A DNA stretch of 64,000 nt, taken from NCBI RefSeq assembly GCF_013408665.1, contig NZ_JACCCL010000001.1, positions 1,069,136 through 1,133,135 of the forward strand, in the 5' to 3' direction. The notes under the pieces are model-generated. The model saw only the letters and a program-made list of their open reading frames with translations. It had not been told where the DNA came from and ran no database searches. Source of the stretch: Sporosarcina sp. JAI121 (GTDB taxonomy: Bacteria; Bacillota; Bacilli; Bacillales_A; Planococcaceae). The position numbers and the translations under genes are program-made. Below, piece after piece: positions 41,235 through 50,920 of this stretch. Numbering within the stretch: the first letter of the stretch is position 1; the number at the start of each line of letters is the position of its first letter.

Positions 41235-42482
41235 ATGATAGAAACACATGTATGCGGGAACGGTGTCAGGATTGTCCATGAAAAAATGCCGCATGTACGC
41301 TCGGTAGCACTAGGGGTATGGGTCGGTGCAGGATCAGGGGATGAAAAGGAATCAGAAGCGGGACTCGCACATTTCATTGAACATATGTTGTTCAAAGGAA
41401 CGAAAACAAGGAGTGCACGGAAGATAGCAGAGGAATTTGACCGTATCGGAGGCGACGTCAACGCGTTCACTTCAAAAGAAATGACATGTTATTACACGAC
41501 GATACTCGGCCATCAAGCACCCCGTGCGCTGTCCATCATGACTGATATGTTTTTCAATTCCAAGTTTGATGAAGCGGAAATAGCAAAAGAAAAGTCAATC
41601 ATTCTTGATGAAATCGCGGCGGTTGAAGATGCACCGGATGACGATGTGGAGGAAAGATTATGGACGGTCATGTATCCCGAACAACCGATCGGTAAACCGG
41701 TCCTTGGCAACGAAAAGACAATCGACACATTCAATCGTGAAATGATAGATGAATTCATGGAACGTATGTACACGCCGGAACGGATTGTCATATCCGTGGC
41801 AGGAAACTATGATGATCGTTTGATCCAGCTCATTGATGTACATTTCGGTTCGTTCAAGAGGAAAGAACAAGCTAAACACACATCAAATGTGAAGATGCCG
41901 GAATTCCATGGCGGTCTTTCGTTGAAAGCGAAAGACATCGAACAGGCGCATATTTGTCTCGGTTTTTCAGGCCTTGCGGTGGATGATAAGCGCATCCATG
42001 ATTTAGTTGTATTGGATAGCATAATTGGCGGTTCGATGTCTTCCCGTCTGTTCCAAGAAGTCCGTGAAGAACGCGGTCTTGCCTATTCGATCCAATCTTA
42101 TTTCTCAGCATATAAAACGGCAGGCGCGTTCATGATATACGGAGGTACCTCCCCTGAAAATGCAATGGAATTGTCCGATACAATTGACGAAGTCATCCAT
42201 TCGATTTTGAGTGACGGAATCACGGAAAATGAATTATATAACGCGAAAGAGCAATTGAAAGGCGGATTCCTGTTAGGGCTGGAAAGTTCAGAAGCGAGGA
42301 TGCACCGCAATGGAAAAAACGAACTCATCTTGGAGGAGCATAAAACAATCGATGAGGTCGTATCCCTTATTGACGATGTGGAATTGGTTCATGTTTATAG
42401 AATGGCGAGCGATATTTTCAAGCAAGAGAGGGCGATTTCCATCATTGCACCGAAGGAAGTCCTGAGTGAATTCGAAATTTGA
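41235..42482 (+). CDS. mlpA: M16-family zinc peptidase MlpA (YmxG)
   Basis: The protein is an M16 (pitrilysin-like) metalloprotease. The inverted zinc motif HFIEH lies near residue 50 with the third ligand Glu downstream (KSIILDEIAAVED). 415 residues. ATG 41235 follows AAAGGAGGAAA; the frame from 41175 overlaps the terminator. It precedes the spore gene group as in B. subtilis. Confidence 0.93.
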   Translation: MIETHVCGNGVRIVHEKMPHVRSVALGVWVGAGSGDEKESEAGLAHFIEHMLFKGTKTRSARKIAEEFDRIGGDVNAFTSKEMTCYYTTILGHQAPRALSIMTDMFFNSKFDEAEIAKEKSIILDEIAAVEDAPDDDVEERLWTVMYPEQPIGKPVLGNEKTIDTFNREMIDEFMERMYTPERIVISVAGNYDDRLIQLIDVHFGSFKRKEQAKHTSNVKMPEFHGGLSLKAKDIEQAHICLGFSGLAVDDKRIHDLVVLDSIIGGSMSSRLFQEVREERGLAYSIQSYFSAYKTAGAFMIYGGTSPENAMELSDTIDEVIHSILSDGITENELYNAKEQLKGGFLLGLESSEARMHRNGKNELILEEHKTIDEVVSLIDDVELVHVYRMASDIFKQERAISIIAPKEVLSEFEI

Positions 42483-42553
42483 GTGAAGGTGTCAGTCAGT
42501 TTTCCCATGTTCATCTCATATGATGAAGGAAGATGAAAGAAAGGGGAATGACG

Positions 42554-42832
42554 ATGCTGCTTTCGGAACTTGCTCAAAAGGAGCTTATTCAAGTGGAGGA
42601 CGGGGTCCGTTATGGCTTTTTGGCGGATACCGACCTAATCTTCAACGGGAAAACAGGCGATATCATCGGATTCGAAATTAAAAAGAAACTCGGTCGGTTT
42701 TCATTTAAGAACCGCCAAGAAACTGCGGATGAATTTATACCTTGGCATGAAATTGTCCTAATTGGAGAACATCGTATCCTGTTTGGAAAAACGCATAGTA
42801 TGGATGTGTTGGATAGCAATGACAGAGGCTAA
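42554..42832 (+). CDS. ymxH: YlmC/YmxH family sporulation protein (PRC-barrel)
   Basis: The 92-residue protein is a PRC-barrel domain (LSELAQKELIQVEDGVRYGFL). ATG 42554 lies 7 nt after AAAGGGG; ATG 42548 is too close. It overlaps dpaA by 14 nt. Family members are linked to sporulation; function unclear. Confidence 0.87.
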   Translation: MLLSELAQKELIQVEDGVRYGFLADTDLIFNGKTGDIIGFEIKKKLGRFSFKNRQETADEFIPWHEIVLIGEHRILFGKTHSMDVLDSNDRG

Positions 42833-43592
42833 TTGGTTGTTCATCGGAACAGACAGTAGATTAGGAGCATGCAGCGAAATAATGTCGAAGAATGGATTCA
42901 CCAGTCACCATATCGGGACGGATCAATATTCGAAGCAACTTGGCGATCTAATTACCGAATTGACACCCGGGCATATCGTTTTTCCTATTTTACAAATGAA
43001 AGGTGCATTGCCACCGGAACTGCTGAAAGAGGGAACGGCACTATACACAGGAATCGCTTCGGAAGAATGGCTAAAGCCCTTAAAAGATTCAGGACTCAAA
43101 ATCCATTCTTATCTGAAGGAAGAGCAGTACATCTGGCAGAATGCAAAGCTGACTGCTGAAGGTTTTATTCATGAATACTATAACCGCACGGGACGGATCA
43201 TTTCCGGAAACCGCTTTTGTGTGGCGGGTTTTGGAAGAGTGGGTAAGGCGACAGCTCATGCCCTGGCATCATTGGGCGGGCATGTGACTGTCCTTGCCAG
43301 ATCCGATGATCAGCTCGCCGAAGCATCGTATCACGGCTATAAGATCGAACGACTGACGGATGAATGGGATATGAAAGAAGGAATCTTGATCAATACGATT
43401 CCCGCACAATGGCTCGCCATTTCGGAAAATCCGGACCTGCACATCTATGATCTTGCATCAGCCCCAGGATGCCTAAAGGGGCAGCTTTCCCCTGAATACT
43501 ATACAGTACTCCTCGGTTTGCCGGGTAAAGTTTTTCCCGTGGACGCGGCGGCCGCTTTAGCGGATTCGCTTGGGAGGATATATAGAGGATGA
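42819..43592 (+). CDS. dpaA: Dipicolinate synthase subunit A
   Basis: DpaA with DpaB makes dipicolinic acid in the mother cell. The Rossmann motif is VAGFGRVGKATAHALASLGG. The 257 residues are shorter than the ~297 of B. subtilis, mainly in the N-terminal domain. The ATG lies inside ymxH with only a weak GGAT SD, so translation is probably coupled. It is 12 nt from dpaB. Confidence 0.9.
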   Translation: MTEANWLFIGTDSRLGACSEIMSKNGFTSHHIGTDQYSKQLGDLITELTPGHIVFPILQMKGALPPELLKEGTALYTGIASEEWLKPLKDSGLKIHSYLKEEQYIWQNAKLTAEGFIHEYYNRTGRIISGNRFCVAGFGRVGKATAHALASLGGHVTVLARSDDQLAEASYHGYKIERLTDEWDMKEGILINTIPAQWLAISENPDLHIYDLASAPGCLKGQLSPEYYTVLLGLPGKVFPVDAAAALADSLGRIYRG

Positions 43593-43604
43593 AAGGGGAA
43601 TACG

Positions 43605-44189
43605 ATGCTAAAGGGAAAAAGAATAGGGCTTGGAATCACGGCGTCACACTGTACTTATGAGGAAATCATACCGGTCATCGATGCACTGAAAGATGCAGGC
43701 GCGACCGTAGTGCCCATTATCACCCACTCTGTTTTGACAGCGGCAACGCGTTTCGGAACAGGGGAAGAATGGATTGCGCGTATTGAAGGGGCAACGGGTG
43801 AGAAGGTCATTTCCACCATCGTCGGAGCTGAGCCGTTCGGTCCAAAAACACCTGTCGATTGTATGGTTATCGCGCCGATGACCGGTAATTCCATGAGCAG
43901 ATTCGCCAATGCGGCGACTGATTCTCCCGTACTCATGGCAGCAAAAGCTACGCTGCGGAATGACAGTCCTGTACTTATCGGCATTTCGACAAATGACGCC
44001 CTCGGCCTGAATGCCATGAACCTTATGAAGTTATTAAATATGAAAAATGTTTTTTTTATTCCGTTCGGACAGGACGATCCATTTAAAAAACCAAATTCAC
44101 TTATCTCCGATTTTACACTGATGGTACCCGCAGCTGTTGCTGCCCTCGAAAAAAAACAACTCCAGCCGTTATTGATTATTCATAAATAA
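43605..44189 (+). CDS. dpaB: Dipicolinate synthase subunit B
   Basis: DpaB is the flavoprotein-like partner of DpaA. The 194-residue protein has GLGITASHCTYEEI, CMVIAPMTGNSMSRFANAATDSP and GISTNDALGLN. AAAGGGGA precedes the ATG. No obvious terminator separates it from the asd promoter. Confidence 0.93.
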   Translation: MLKGKRIGLGITASHCTYEEIIPVIDALKDAGATVVPIITHSVLTAATRFGTGEEWIARIEGATGEKVISTIVGAEPFGPKTPVDCMVIAPMTGNSMSRFANAATDSPVLMAAKATLRNDSPVLIGISTNDALGLNAMNLMKLLNMKNVFFIPFGQDDPFKKPNSLISDFTLMVPAAVAALEKKQLQPLLIIHK

Positions 44190-44223
44190 TTGTGAAAAAT
44201 ACAGAGCAGAAAATTCATATATA

Positions 44224-44232
44224 TGATATAAT
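44224..44232 (+). promoter_or_regulatory. Extended -10 promoter of asd
   Basis: TG-A-TATAAT at 44224-44232 is a perfect extended -10, without a good -35. It starts a ~135-nt leader. Confidence 0.55.
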
Positions 44233-44279
44233 TCCTCCAATGAACTGCTAACGATGTAATGGGCTAAAGTATTTCTGTC

Positions 44280-44372
44280 AATTGTGGCACTTTTGCCGCA
44301 ATACGGAAAGAAGCATAACTTATGCATGGTCTGGTTATTTATACATCTGTATAAGCTGAAAGGGAGATAGAG
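44280..44372 (+). promoter_or_regulatory. Structured leader of asd, unassigned
   Basis: Hairpins ATTGTGGC/GCCGCAAT, GCATAA/TTATGC and TATAC/GTATA are visible. I see no lysine-riboswitch core. Function unknown. Confidence 0.35.
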
Positions 44373-45398
44373 ATGAAAAAAGTGAATGTAGCAATAGTCG
44401 GCGCGACGGGGGCAGTCGGTACAAAAATTCTTGAAAAATTGCTTGAACGTGATTTTCCTGTACAATCAATCAAGCTACTGGCTTCGAAACGATCTGCGGG
44501 AACGGAAATTACGGCAGGCGGACATAACTATATCGTTGAAGAAACCGTGCCTGAATCATTCGACGGCATTGATATAGCATTTTTTAGTGCGGGCGGTTCC
44601 ATTTCGGAAAAATTTGCACATGAAGCAGTGAAAAGAGGGGCGGTCGTTATTGATAATACGAGCGCGTTCCGAATGACGGAACAAATTCCCCTCGTTGTTC
44701 CTGAAGTAAATGCAGACGCGCTAAACGGTCACGCGGGTATCATTTCCAACCCGAATTGTTCAACAATACAAATGGTGACTGCGCTACAACCAATCCGCGA
44801 AAAGCTCGGCTTGAACCGAATCATCGTTTCGACCTACCAGGCCGTTTCAGGCGCGGGTTCAGAAGCGATTGATGAATTGGAAAACCAAAGTAACCAGTTT
44901 ACAAAGCGTTCAGAAATCAAAGCTGAGATTTTACCGTCTGCATCAGCTGAACGTCATTATCCGATTGCATTCAATGCAATCCCGCAAATCGATTCATTCG
45001 ACTCATCCGGTTATACATTGGAAGAGTTGAAAATGATGAATGAGACGAAGAAGATTTTCGGTGATCCGGAACTGTCTGTTTCCGCGACATGTGTACGATT
45101 GCCTGTCGTGACGGGTCATTCTGAATCGGTTTATATTGAAGTCGGTCAAGATGGAGTAACTGTAAAGGAACTTCATGACTTGTTGACAAACGCGCCCGGC
45201 GTCGTCGTCCAAGACGATCCTTCCAAGCAATTGTACCCGATGCCATTATTCGCCGAAGGAAAAGACGAGGTGTTTGTGGGTCGTATTCGAAAGGACCCAG
45301 AACATCCGGCAGGATTCCACCTATGGATTGTTTCGGACAATCTACTTAAGGGGGCGGCACTGAACTCGGTGCAAATTGCAGAAACTCTACTAACCTAA
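44373..45398 (+). CDS. asd: Aspartate-semialdehyde dehydrogenase
   Basis: Asd makes aspartate semialdehyde for lysine, DAP, dipicolinate and threonine. The NADP motif GATGAVGTK, catalytic Cys in SNPNCSTIQ and 341 residues fit. AAAGGGAGA precedes the ATG. It feeds DapA and the DPA pathway; dapG is missing next to it. Confidence 0.97.
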   Translation: MKKVNVAIVGATGAVGTKILEKLLERDFPVQSIKLLASKRSAGTEITAGGHNYIVEETVPESFDGIDIAFFSAGGSISEKFAHEAVKRGAVVIDNTSAFRMTEQIPLVVPEVNADALNGHAGIISNPNCSTIQMVTALQPIREKLGLNRIIVSTYQAVSGAGSEAIDELENQSNQFTKRSEIKAEILPSASAERHYPIAFNAIPQIDSFDSSGYTLEELKMMNETKKIFGDPELSVSATCVRLPVVTGHSESVYIEVGQDGVTVKELHDLLTNAPGVVVQDDPSKQLYPMPLFAEGKDEVFVGRIRKDPEHPAGFHLWIVSDNLLKGAALNSVQIAETLLT

Positions 45399-45424
45399 TA
45401 AACCAAAGTAAAGGGCTGATAATT

Positions 45425-46315
45425 ATGGAACTTGGACGTGTATCGACGGCGATGGTAACACCATTTTCATCAACAGGCGACATTGATTTCGACAAAACCG
45501 CAAAACTGATTGAACATCTTATTGCGAATGGCAGCGATTCATTAGTTGTTTGTGGAACAACCGGTGAATCTCCTACACTTTCCGTGGAAGAGAAAGAAGC
45601 ACTATTTTCATTCACGATAAAAGTGGTAAACAAACGCATACCGGTCATAGCGGGAACAGGTACGTTTTCCACCAAGGAAACTGTAAAGCTGACCCGGATG
45701 GCAGAGCGGGTAGGAGCTGATGGTATTATGCTCGTCGCTCCTTATTACAACAAACCCGACCAAAAAGGGATGTATGCCCATTTCTCTTATGTCGCAGGAG
45801 AAACCAGCCTGCCGGTGATGCTGTACAATATTCCGGGACGATCGGCCGTCAATATGCTGCCGGAAACGCTCATCGCTTTATCAAAGATTGCTAATATCCG
45901 CGCGGTCAAAGAAGCAAGTGGAAGTCTAGAACAAATGGCGGATATCATATCGGGCACTGATGACGGATTTTCTGTTTACAGCGGAGATGACTCGTTGGCG
46001 CTGCCGACCCTTGCGATTGGCGGTAAAGGTATCGTATCAGTCGCTTCGCACGTTGCAGGCAACGAAATGCAACGGATGATCACGGCGTTCAAAGAGGGGC
46101 GGACAAAAGAGGCCGGTGCGATGCATAGAGCATTACTTCCGATATTCCGTGGCGTTTTTACCGCACCAAACCCGGTGATGGTAAAATACGCACTGAAAAA
46201 ATTGGGAGTCGAAACTGGAGGAGTCAGACTGCCTCTGATCGGGCTAGAAGACAAGGATGAGAGCTTCGATGAAATCTGGGAAAACTATGAAAAAAACCTT
46301 CATATTTTCAATTAA
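45425..46315 (+). CDS. dapA: 4-hydroxy-tetrahydrodipicolinate synthase
   Basis: DapA condenses aspartate semialdehyde with pyruvate. The catalytic Lys is in IRAVKEASGS, and Tyr in MLYNIPGR; CGTTGESPTL is the substrate loop. 296 residues. Its product is the substrate of DpaAB. It follows asd after 26 nt. Confidence 0.97.
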   Translation: MELGRVSTAMVTPFSSTGDIDFDKTAKLIEHLIANGSDSLVVCGTTGESPTLSVEEKEALFSFTIKVVNKRIPVIAGTGTFSTKETVKLTRMAERVGADGIMLVAPYYNKPDQKGMYAHFSYVAGETSLPVMLYNIPGRSAVNMLPETLIALSKIANIRAVKEASGSLEQMADIISGTDDGFSVYSGDDSLALPTLAIGGKGIVSVASHVAGNEMQRMITAFKEGRTKEAGAMHRALLPIFRGVFTAPNPVMVKYALKKLGVETGGVRLPLIGLEDKDESFDEIWENYEKNLHIFN

Positions 46316-46316
46316 T

Positions 46317-46348
46317 CAAAAGCCGGTATCAAATACCGGCTTTTTTTG
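46317..46348 (+). terminator. Terminator after dapA
   Basis: AAAGCCGGTAT and ATACCGGCTTT form an 11-bp stem with a 3-nt loop and a T-run. Confidence 0.9.
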
Positions 46349-46349
46349 T

Positions 46350-46378
46350 TTGTACAGATAGCTCCTCTCCCGTATAAT
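46350..46378 (+). promoter_or_regulatory. Sigma-A promoter of rnjB
   Basis: TTGTAC (46350-46355) and perfect TATAAT (46373-46378) with a 17-nt spacer, directly after the dapA terminator. Confidence 0.65.
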
Positions 46379-46424
46379 GAAAATTAGTCGTTATGAACGG
46401 GAATTAGTAATAGGAGGAAACAAA

Positions 46425-48092
46425 GTGACAAAAACTAAAAATGAATTAATTAAAGTCATCCCACTTGGTGGAGTCGGGGAAATCGGGAAGGCGATGTATG
46501 TTGTCGAAATCGATGAAGAACTGTTTATCGTTGACGCCGGGCTCATGTTCCCTGAAGGAGAAATGCTTGGAATCGACATTGTCATTCCGGATATGAATTA
46601 TATCGAAGAAAACAAAGAGCGCGTAAAAGGAATCTTCCTGACGCATGGCCACGAAGATGCAATCGGTTCGATTTCGTATCTGTTGCAAAAAGTGCAAGCT
46701 CCTGTCTATGGATCTAAATTGACCATCGCATTGGCAAAAGAGCATCTGAAAGCGATGCCGGCACCTTCAAACGTCAAGTTTTTTGAAGTGACGAATAAAA
46801 GCCGCATGAATTTCAAATGTACGTATGTAACGTTCTTCCATACGACACATAGTATCCCAGATTCACTCGGAATCGTATTCCATACGAGTGAAGGTGCGAT
46901 TGTGCATACGGGAGAATTCAAGTTCGATCAATCTGCTAAAGGCAAGTATCGTCCTGACATTGCGAAGATGGCCGCTCTTGGTGAAGAGGGCGTCTTCATT
47001 CTTATGTCGGATTCTTCCGAAGCGGAGCGCCCAGGCTATACGACTTCCGAGTCGGTTATTGAAAAGAGCCTATCAAAAACGTTCCATGGGGCGGAAGGAA
47101 GAATCTTGGTCGCGCTTTATGCGTCGAACTTCATCCGTATCCAACAAGTGTTCGATACGGCGTTTGAAACAGGGAAAAAAGTGGCGGTCGTTGGAAAAAG
47201 TCTTGAAAGCTACTTCGAAGTCGGCATGAAACTCGGTTATTTAACGATAGAGGATGATATTGTCATTCCAGTCAAAGAAATTGAGAAATATGACGATGAC
47301 CGAATTGTCATTATTGTGACAGGTAACCAAGGAGAGCCGCTTGAAGCACTTGAGAAAATCGTCCGTAAACAGCATAGGGAAATACGCATCAAAGAGACGG
47401 ATACAGTCCTTATCACATTCACACCTTCCCCAGGCATGGAAGTTTCCATGTTCCAGACGATGAATGACCTTGCGAAAGCGGGCGCTTCCGTACTTACTTC
47501 AAGTAAGAATGTTCACGTTTCAGGGCATGGCAGTTCGGAAGATTTAAAACTGATGCTAAACTTGATGCAACCTAAATATTTCATCCCAATCCAGGGCGAA
47601 TACCGGATGCTCATTGCGCACTCCAAGCTTGCGCAAGAAACAGGGCTTCAAAAATCGCAAGTATTTATCGCGGATAAAGGCGATATTGTCGAATATAAAA
47701 ACGACAAAATGCGAATGAGTGGCCGTGTACAAGCAGGAAACATCCTGATTGACGGAATCGGTGTGGGCGACGTCGGGAATATCGTTCTCCGGGACCGTAA
47801 ACTACTTTCACAGGACGGTATTTTCACAGTTGTCGTAACGCTCAACCGTAAACAGAAACGCATCGCATCGGGACCGGAAATCGTCTCGCGCGGCTTCGTC
47901 TATGTACGCGATTCCGAGGAACTGTTCGATGAGTCTGTAAAGCTCGTCAGAAAAATTGTCGAAAAGTACGTGAATAAAGAGACGTTCGAATGGACAAACA
48001 TTAAACAAGAGATACGCGATACGCTAAGCTCGTATTTGTACCAGCAAACGAAAAGAAGACCGATGATCATTCCGATCATCATGGAATACTGA
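46425..48092 (+). CDS. rnjB: Ribonuclease J2-type protein
   Basis: RNase J1/J2 form an endo/5'-exonuclease complex. The 555-residue protein has a metallo-beta-lactamase/beta-CASP fold and ends MIIPIIMEY. GTG 46425 follows AGGAGG; the ATG 46377 frame begins inside the promoter. H74, H76, D78, H142 and H368 are kept, but the positions of H79, D164 and H390 of RNase J1 are A79, E164 and Q390. Loss of ligands and location after dapA fit J2, a weakly active or structural partner. Confidence 0.9.
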   Translation: MTKTKNELIKVIPLGGVGEIGKAMYVVEIDEELFIVDAGLMFPEGEMLGIDIVIPDMNYIEENKERVKGIFLTHGHEDAIGSISYLLQKVQAPVYGSKLTIALAKEHLKAMPAPSNVKFFEVTNKSRMNFKCTYVTFFHTTHSIPDSLGIVFHTSEGAIVHTGEFKFDQSAKGKYRPDIAKMAALGEEGVFILMSDSSEAERPGYTTSESVIEKSLSKTFHGAEGRILVALYASNFIRIQQVFDTAFETGKKVAVVGKSLESYFEVGMKLGYLTIEDDIVIPVKEIEKYDDDRIVIIVTGNQGEPLEALEKIVRKQHREIRIKETDTVLITFTPSPGMEVSMFQTMNDLAKAGASVLTSSKNVHVSGHGSSEDLKLMLNLMQPKYFIPIQGEYRMLIAHSKLAQETGLQKSQVFIADKGDIVEYKNDKMRMSGRVQAGNILIDGIGVGDVGNIVLRDRKLLSQDGIFTVVVTLNRKQKRIASGPEIVSRGFVYVRDSEELFDESVKLVRKIVEKYVNKETFEWTNIKQEIRDTLSSYLYQQTKRRPMIIPIIMEY

Positions 48093-48142
48093 ACCGAAAA
48101 CTGCATTTATTATATAGTCTGTAGTATGGAATCCGGTGAATA

Positions 48143-48352
48143 AATTGAGCGAAGGTGCCTTAACAGGGGTAGTAGGAAAAGTTGAAAGCGCCCGGGTAGA
48201 TGCAACTGGTATAAGACAAGCTGACGACGTGGCGCTCTTTGCCACAGTGTTAGATTGGCTTATACCCGAGCATCTGGCGCTAGAAACTAGACACCGAAGC
48301 CATAAGACTGGCGGCATCCCCTAGCGTCGCAGCGGTTCAGTGGAATTCTTTA
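48143..48352 (+). repeat. Dispersed repeat, family A copy 3, interrupted
   Basis: The left end TTGAGCGAAGGTGCCTT (48144-48161) and right end GGCATCCCCTAGCGTCGCAGCG...GGAATTCTTTA (48313-48352) match family A, but ~130 nt of another repeat lies between. It fills most of the 350-nt gap between rnjB and spoIIIE. A 62-residue open frame here is not a gene. Confidence 0.6.
48165..48294 (-). repeat. Dispersed intergenic repeat, family B copy 2, inverted
   Basis: Read on the - strand this begins GTGTCTAGTTTCTAGCGCCA and has CTCGGGTATAAGCC, matching 18807-18841, followed by less similar sequence to a GGGCGCTTT end. It interrupts a family A copy. Confidence 0.6.
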
Positions 48353-48377
48353 GATCAACTTACATAATAACTTTATG

Positions 48378-48418
48378 AAGGGTTTCCTTGCCGTCAGACC
48401 GGCGGGAAACCCTTTTTT
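48378..48418 (+). terminator. Terminator before spoIIIE
   Basis: AGGGTTTCC and GGAAACCCT pair around an inner GCCG/CGGC stem; a T-run follows. It lies 25 nt before spoIIIE, so expression needs readthrough. Confidence 0.85.
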
Positions 48419-48442
48419 GTAAAAAGGAGGCAACGTAAGAAT

Positions 48443-50791
48443 ATGGCGAAAAAAACGGGAAAGAAGAAAAAAAGATCGAACGCCCAGAAAAAAAAGTCTT
48501 CCGAGTTGCATCCTTTATTGTATGAAGTGATGGGTTTAGCGATGATCGGACTCGCAATCATCATCATATTCGAATTCGGGATTGCAGGAAGAGGACTGTC
48601 ATCTTTAGCTAGATTCATTTTTGGGAACTGGCATGTTGCTGTTCCGCTCTTGCTCATTGTTCAGGCACTCATGTTCATGATCAAGCAGAAGGTAGGCGGC
48701 TGGAGAAACCGAATTGTCCTAGGCAGCTTGTTCCTCCTGGCAAGCCTTGTTCTGTTCAGCCACGTCCATTTGTTCAAGGAATTATACGAAAGCCGTGTCC
48801 TGATGTCTGATTCAGCTCTAAAAGAGACGTGGAAAGTCCTCATTACGAATGATGGGATAACTTCAAGGAGCGGAGCCCTCGGGGGCGGAATGACAGGGGC
48901 AATTCTATTTGCCATGTTTTATTCGCTCTTTGATTCCGCAGGGGCAACGGTTGCAGGCATATTATTATTTCTGATTGGTTTCGTGCTCATAACTGGAAAA
49001 GCGTTTGTCCCGTATGCGGCCGAATATGTGCCCAAGCTGGCGGGGTCAATGAAAGAGGCATTATCTAAAAAATCGGTGCCTGTTAAAAAGGGGAAGACCG
49101 AATCCAGAACAACCCGTTCGAAAAAGATACCTGCTTCATTAGCCGAACAACCGGTACAAGATGTGCCGACAGACCAGCCAGACATCGAAGAAGTGGTATC
49201 CCAACCTATTATTTCAGCTTTCAGTGAACGGATCGATAAGCCTGTTCGTGATGAACAAGCGGCTGTAGTGGAGCTGGAAAAGAAAGCTACTGATGGAATT
49301 ACGGAAGAATTCACCGGGGAAATAACGGCCTATACGGGTGTGACAGGAGAAGAAGAAAACGAATCATACGTCTTGCCCCCTGCTTCTTTGCTGAAGCAAA
49401 CACCTATAATCGATCAATCGGATGAATTCAATTCAATTCAGGCGAATGCACAAAAGCTTGAAAGGACATTTCTCAGTTTCGGTGTGAAAGCGAAGGTTAC
49501 GGAAGTGCATCTTGGGCCGGCAGTTACGAAATATGAAGTGCTGCCGGATACGGGTGTCAAGGTGAGCCGGATTGTCAGCCTCGCTGATGATATCGCACTT
49601 GCACTGGCGGCAAGTGGAATCCGTATTGAGGCGCCGATTCCAGGAAAGTCCGCAATTGGAATTGAAGTGCCGAACAGCTCGGTCGCTGTCGTCAGTCTCC
49701 GTGAAGTCATCGAAGCGAAAGAAAACAACCGTCCCGATTCCAAATTGATGATTTCACTTGGACGTGATGTAACAGGGAAGGCGATGCTGGCTGAATTGAA
49801 CAAAATGCCGCACGTCCTAATCGCCGGATCGACAGGTAGTGGTAAAAGTGTATGTATCAATGGGATTATCGTCAGTATTTTGATGCGCGCAAAACCCCAT
49901 GAAGTGAAAATGATGATGATCGACCCGAAAATGGTTGAGCTGAATGTCTATAATGGTGTTCCACATTTACTGGCCCCAGTTGTCACGGATCCTCGGAAAG
50001 CATCTCAAGCGCTGAAGAAGGTCGTTTCAGAAATGGAAAGACGCTATGAGCTGTTTTCCCATACCGGGACTAGAAATATCGAGGGATATAATGACCATAT
50101 TGAAGTATGGAACGAAGAAAACGAGGAAAAGCATCCCCGTATGCCTTATATTGTCGTCATTGTGGATGAACTCGCGGATCTTATGATGGTAGCTTCCAGC
50201 GATGTGGAGGATTCTATAACACGCCTTGCACAAATGGCGCGCGCTGCGGGGATCCACTTGATCATTGCGACGCAGCGACCTAGTGTCGATGTCATTACGG
50301 GGATTATTAAAGCGAATATCCCGTCTCGAATCGCCTTTGCCGTGTCATCATCAATCGATTCAAGGACCATCTTGGACAGCGGAGGGGCGGAAAAATTGCT
50401 TGGAAGAGGCGATATGCTATTCTTGCCGGCGGGTGTGTCGAAACCGATGAGGATTCAAGGTGCATTTGTTGCCGATTCTGAAGTCGAGGCGATCGTTGAC
50501 TTTGTTATTGAACAGCAGAAAGCCCAATATCAGGAAGAAATGATTCCAACAGAAATAGAAGAAGTTGCATTGCATGAAGAAACAGATGAATTGTACGATG
50601 AAGCAGTCCAGCTTGTAACAGATATGCAGACCGCTTCCGTTTCATTGTTGCAGCGCCGTTTCAGGGTAGGTTACTCAAGGGCGGCACGCATCGTCGACCA
50701 GATGGAGATGCGCGGGGTTGTTGGACCGCCCGAAGGCAGTAAGCCCCGTCAAGTGCTTATGAGTAAGGACGAATCAGACGTACATTCATAA
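48443..50791 (+). CDS. spoIIIE: DNA translocase SpoIIIE/FtsK
   Basis: This septal motor pumps the chromosome into the forespore and clears DNA at division. 782 residues: basic N-terminus, four membrane helices (~residues 25-190), acidic linker, RecA-like motor with Walker [13 protein letters not shown] and Walker [13 protein letters not shown], and a gamma domain ([21 protein letters not shown]) that reads SRS/KOPS. AAAAGGAGGC precedes the ATG. tepA, usual just before it, is absent. Confidence 0.96.
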   Translation: MAKKTGKKKKRSNAQKKKSSELHPLLYEVMGLAMIGLAIIIIFEFGIAGRGLSSLARFIFGNWHVAVPLLLIVQALMFMIKQKVGGWRNRIVLGSLFLLASLVLFSHVHLFKELYESRVLMSDSALKETWKVLITNDGITSRSGALGGGMTGAILFAMFYSLFDSAGATVAGILLFLIGFVLITGKAFVPYAAEYVPKLAGSMKEALSKKSVPVKKGKTESRTTRSKKIPASLAEQPVQDVPTDQPDIEEVVSQPIISAFSERIDKPVRDEQAAVVELEKKATDGITEEFTGEITAYTGVTGEEENESYVLPPASLLKQTPIIDQSDEFNSIQANAQKLERTFLSFGVKAKVTEVHLGPAVTKYEVLPDTGVKVSRIVSLADDIALALAASGIRIEAPIPGKSAIGIEVPNSSVAVVSLREVIEAKENNRPDSKLMISLGRDVTGKAMLAELNKMPHVLIAGSTGSGKSVCINGIIVSILMRAKPHEVKMMMIDPKMVELNVYNGVPHLLAPVVTDPRKASQALKKVVSEMERRYELFSHTGTRNIEGYNDHIEVWNEENEEKHPRMPYIVVIVDELADLMMVASSDVEDSITRLAQMARAAGIHLIIATQRPSVDVITGIIKANIPSRIAFAVSSSIDSRTILDSGGAEKLLGRGDMLFLPAGVSKPMRIQGAFVADSEVEAIVDFVIEQQKAQYQEEMIPTEIEEVALHEETDELYDEAVQLVTDMQTASVSLLQRRFRVGYSRAARIVDQMEMRGVVGPPEGSKPRQVLMSKDESDVHS

Positions 50792-50881
50792 GTGGGGTGT
50801 CGAAATAGGTACAATTATGCACTTCGAAAGAACACATTCGTAATATTTTTCTAAAGTGTTGTTTATTTTATGTGACGAAAG

Positions 50882-50890
50882 TGATATAGT
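50882..50890 (+). promoter_or_regulatory. Extended -10 promoter of the GntR/nup locus
   Basis: TG-A-TATAGT is an extended -10; TTGTTT lies at 50859-50864, with a 20-nt gap to TATAGT. Transcription would start ~30 nt before the palindrome at 50921. Confidence 0.5.
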
Positions 50891-50920
50891 ATGGATGATT
50901 AGTAGTGACGTTTAACATCA

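Noticed and set aside
44190..44372. Lysine riboswitch before asd
   Set aside because: The conserved L-box core is not visible; only small unrelated hairpins are seen.
48136..48324. 62-residue open frame before spoIIIE
   Set aside because: It lies entirely within nested repeats and lacks an SD.
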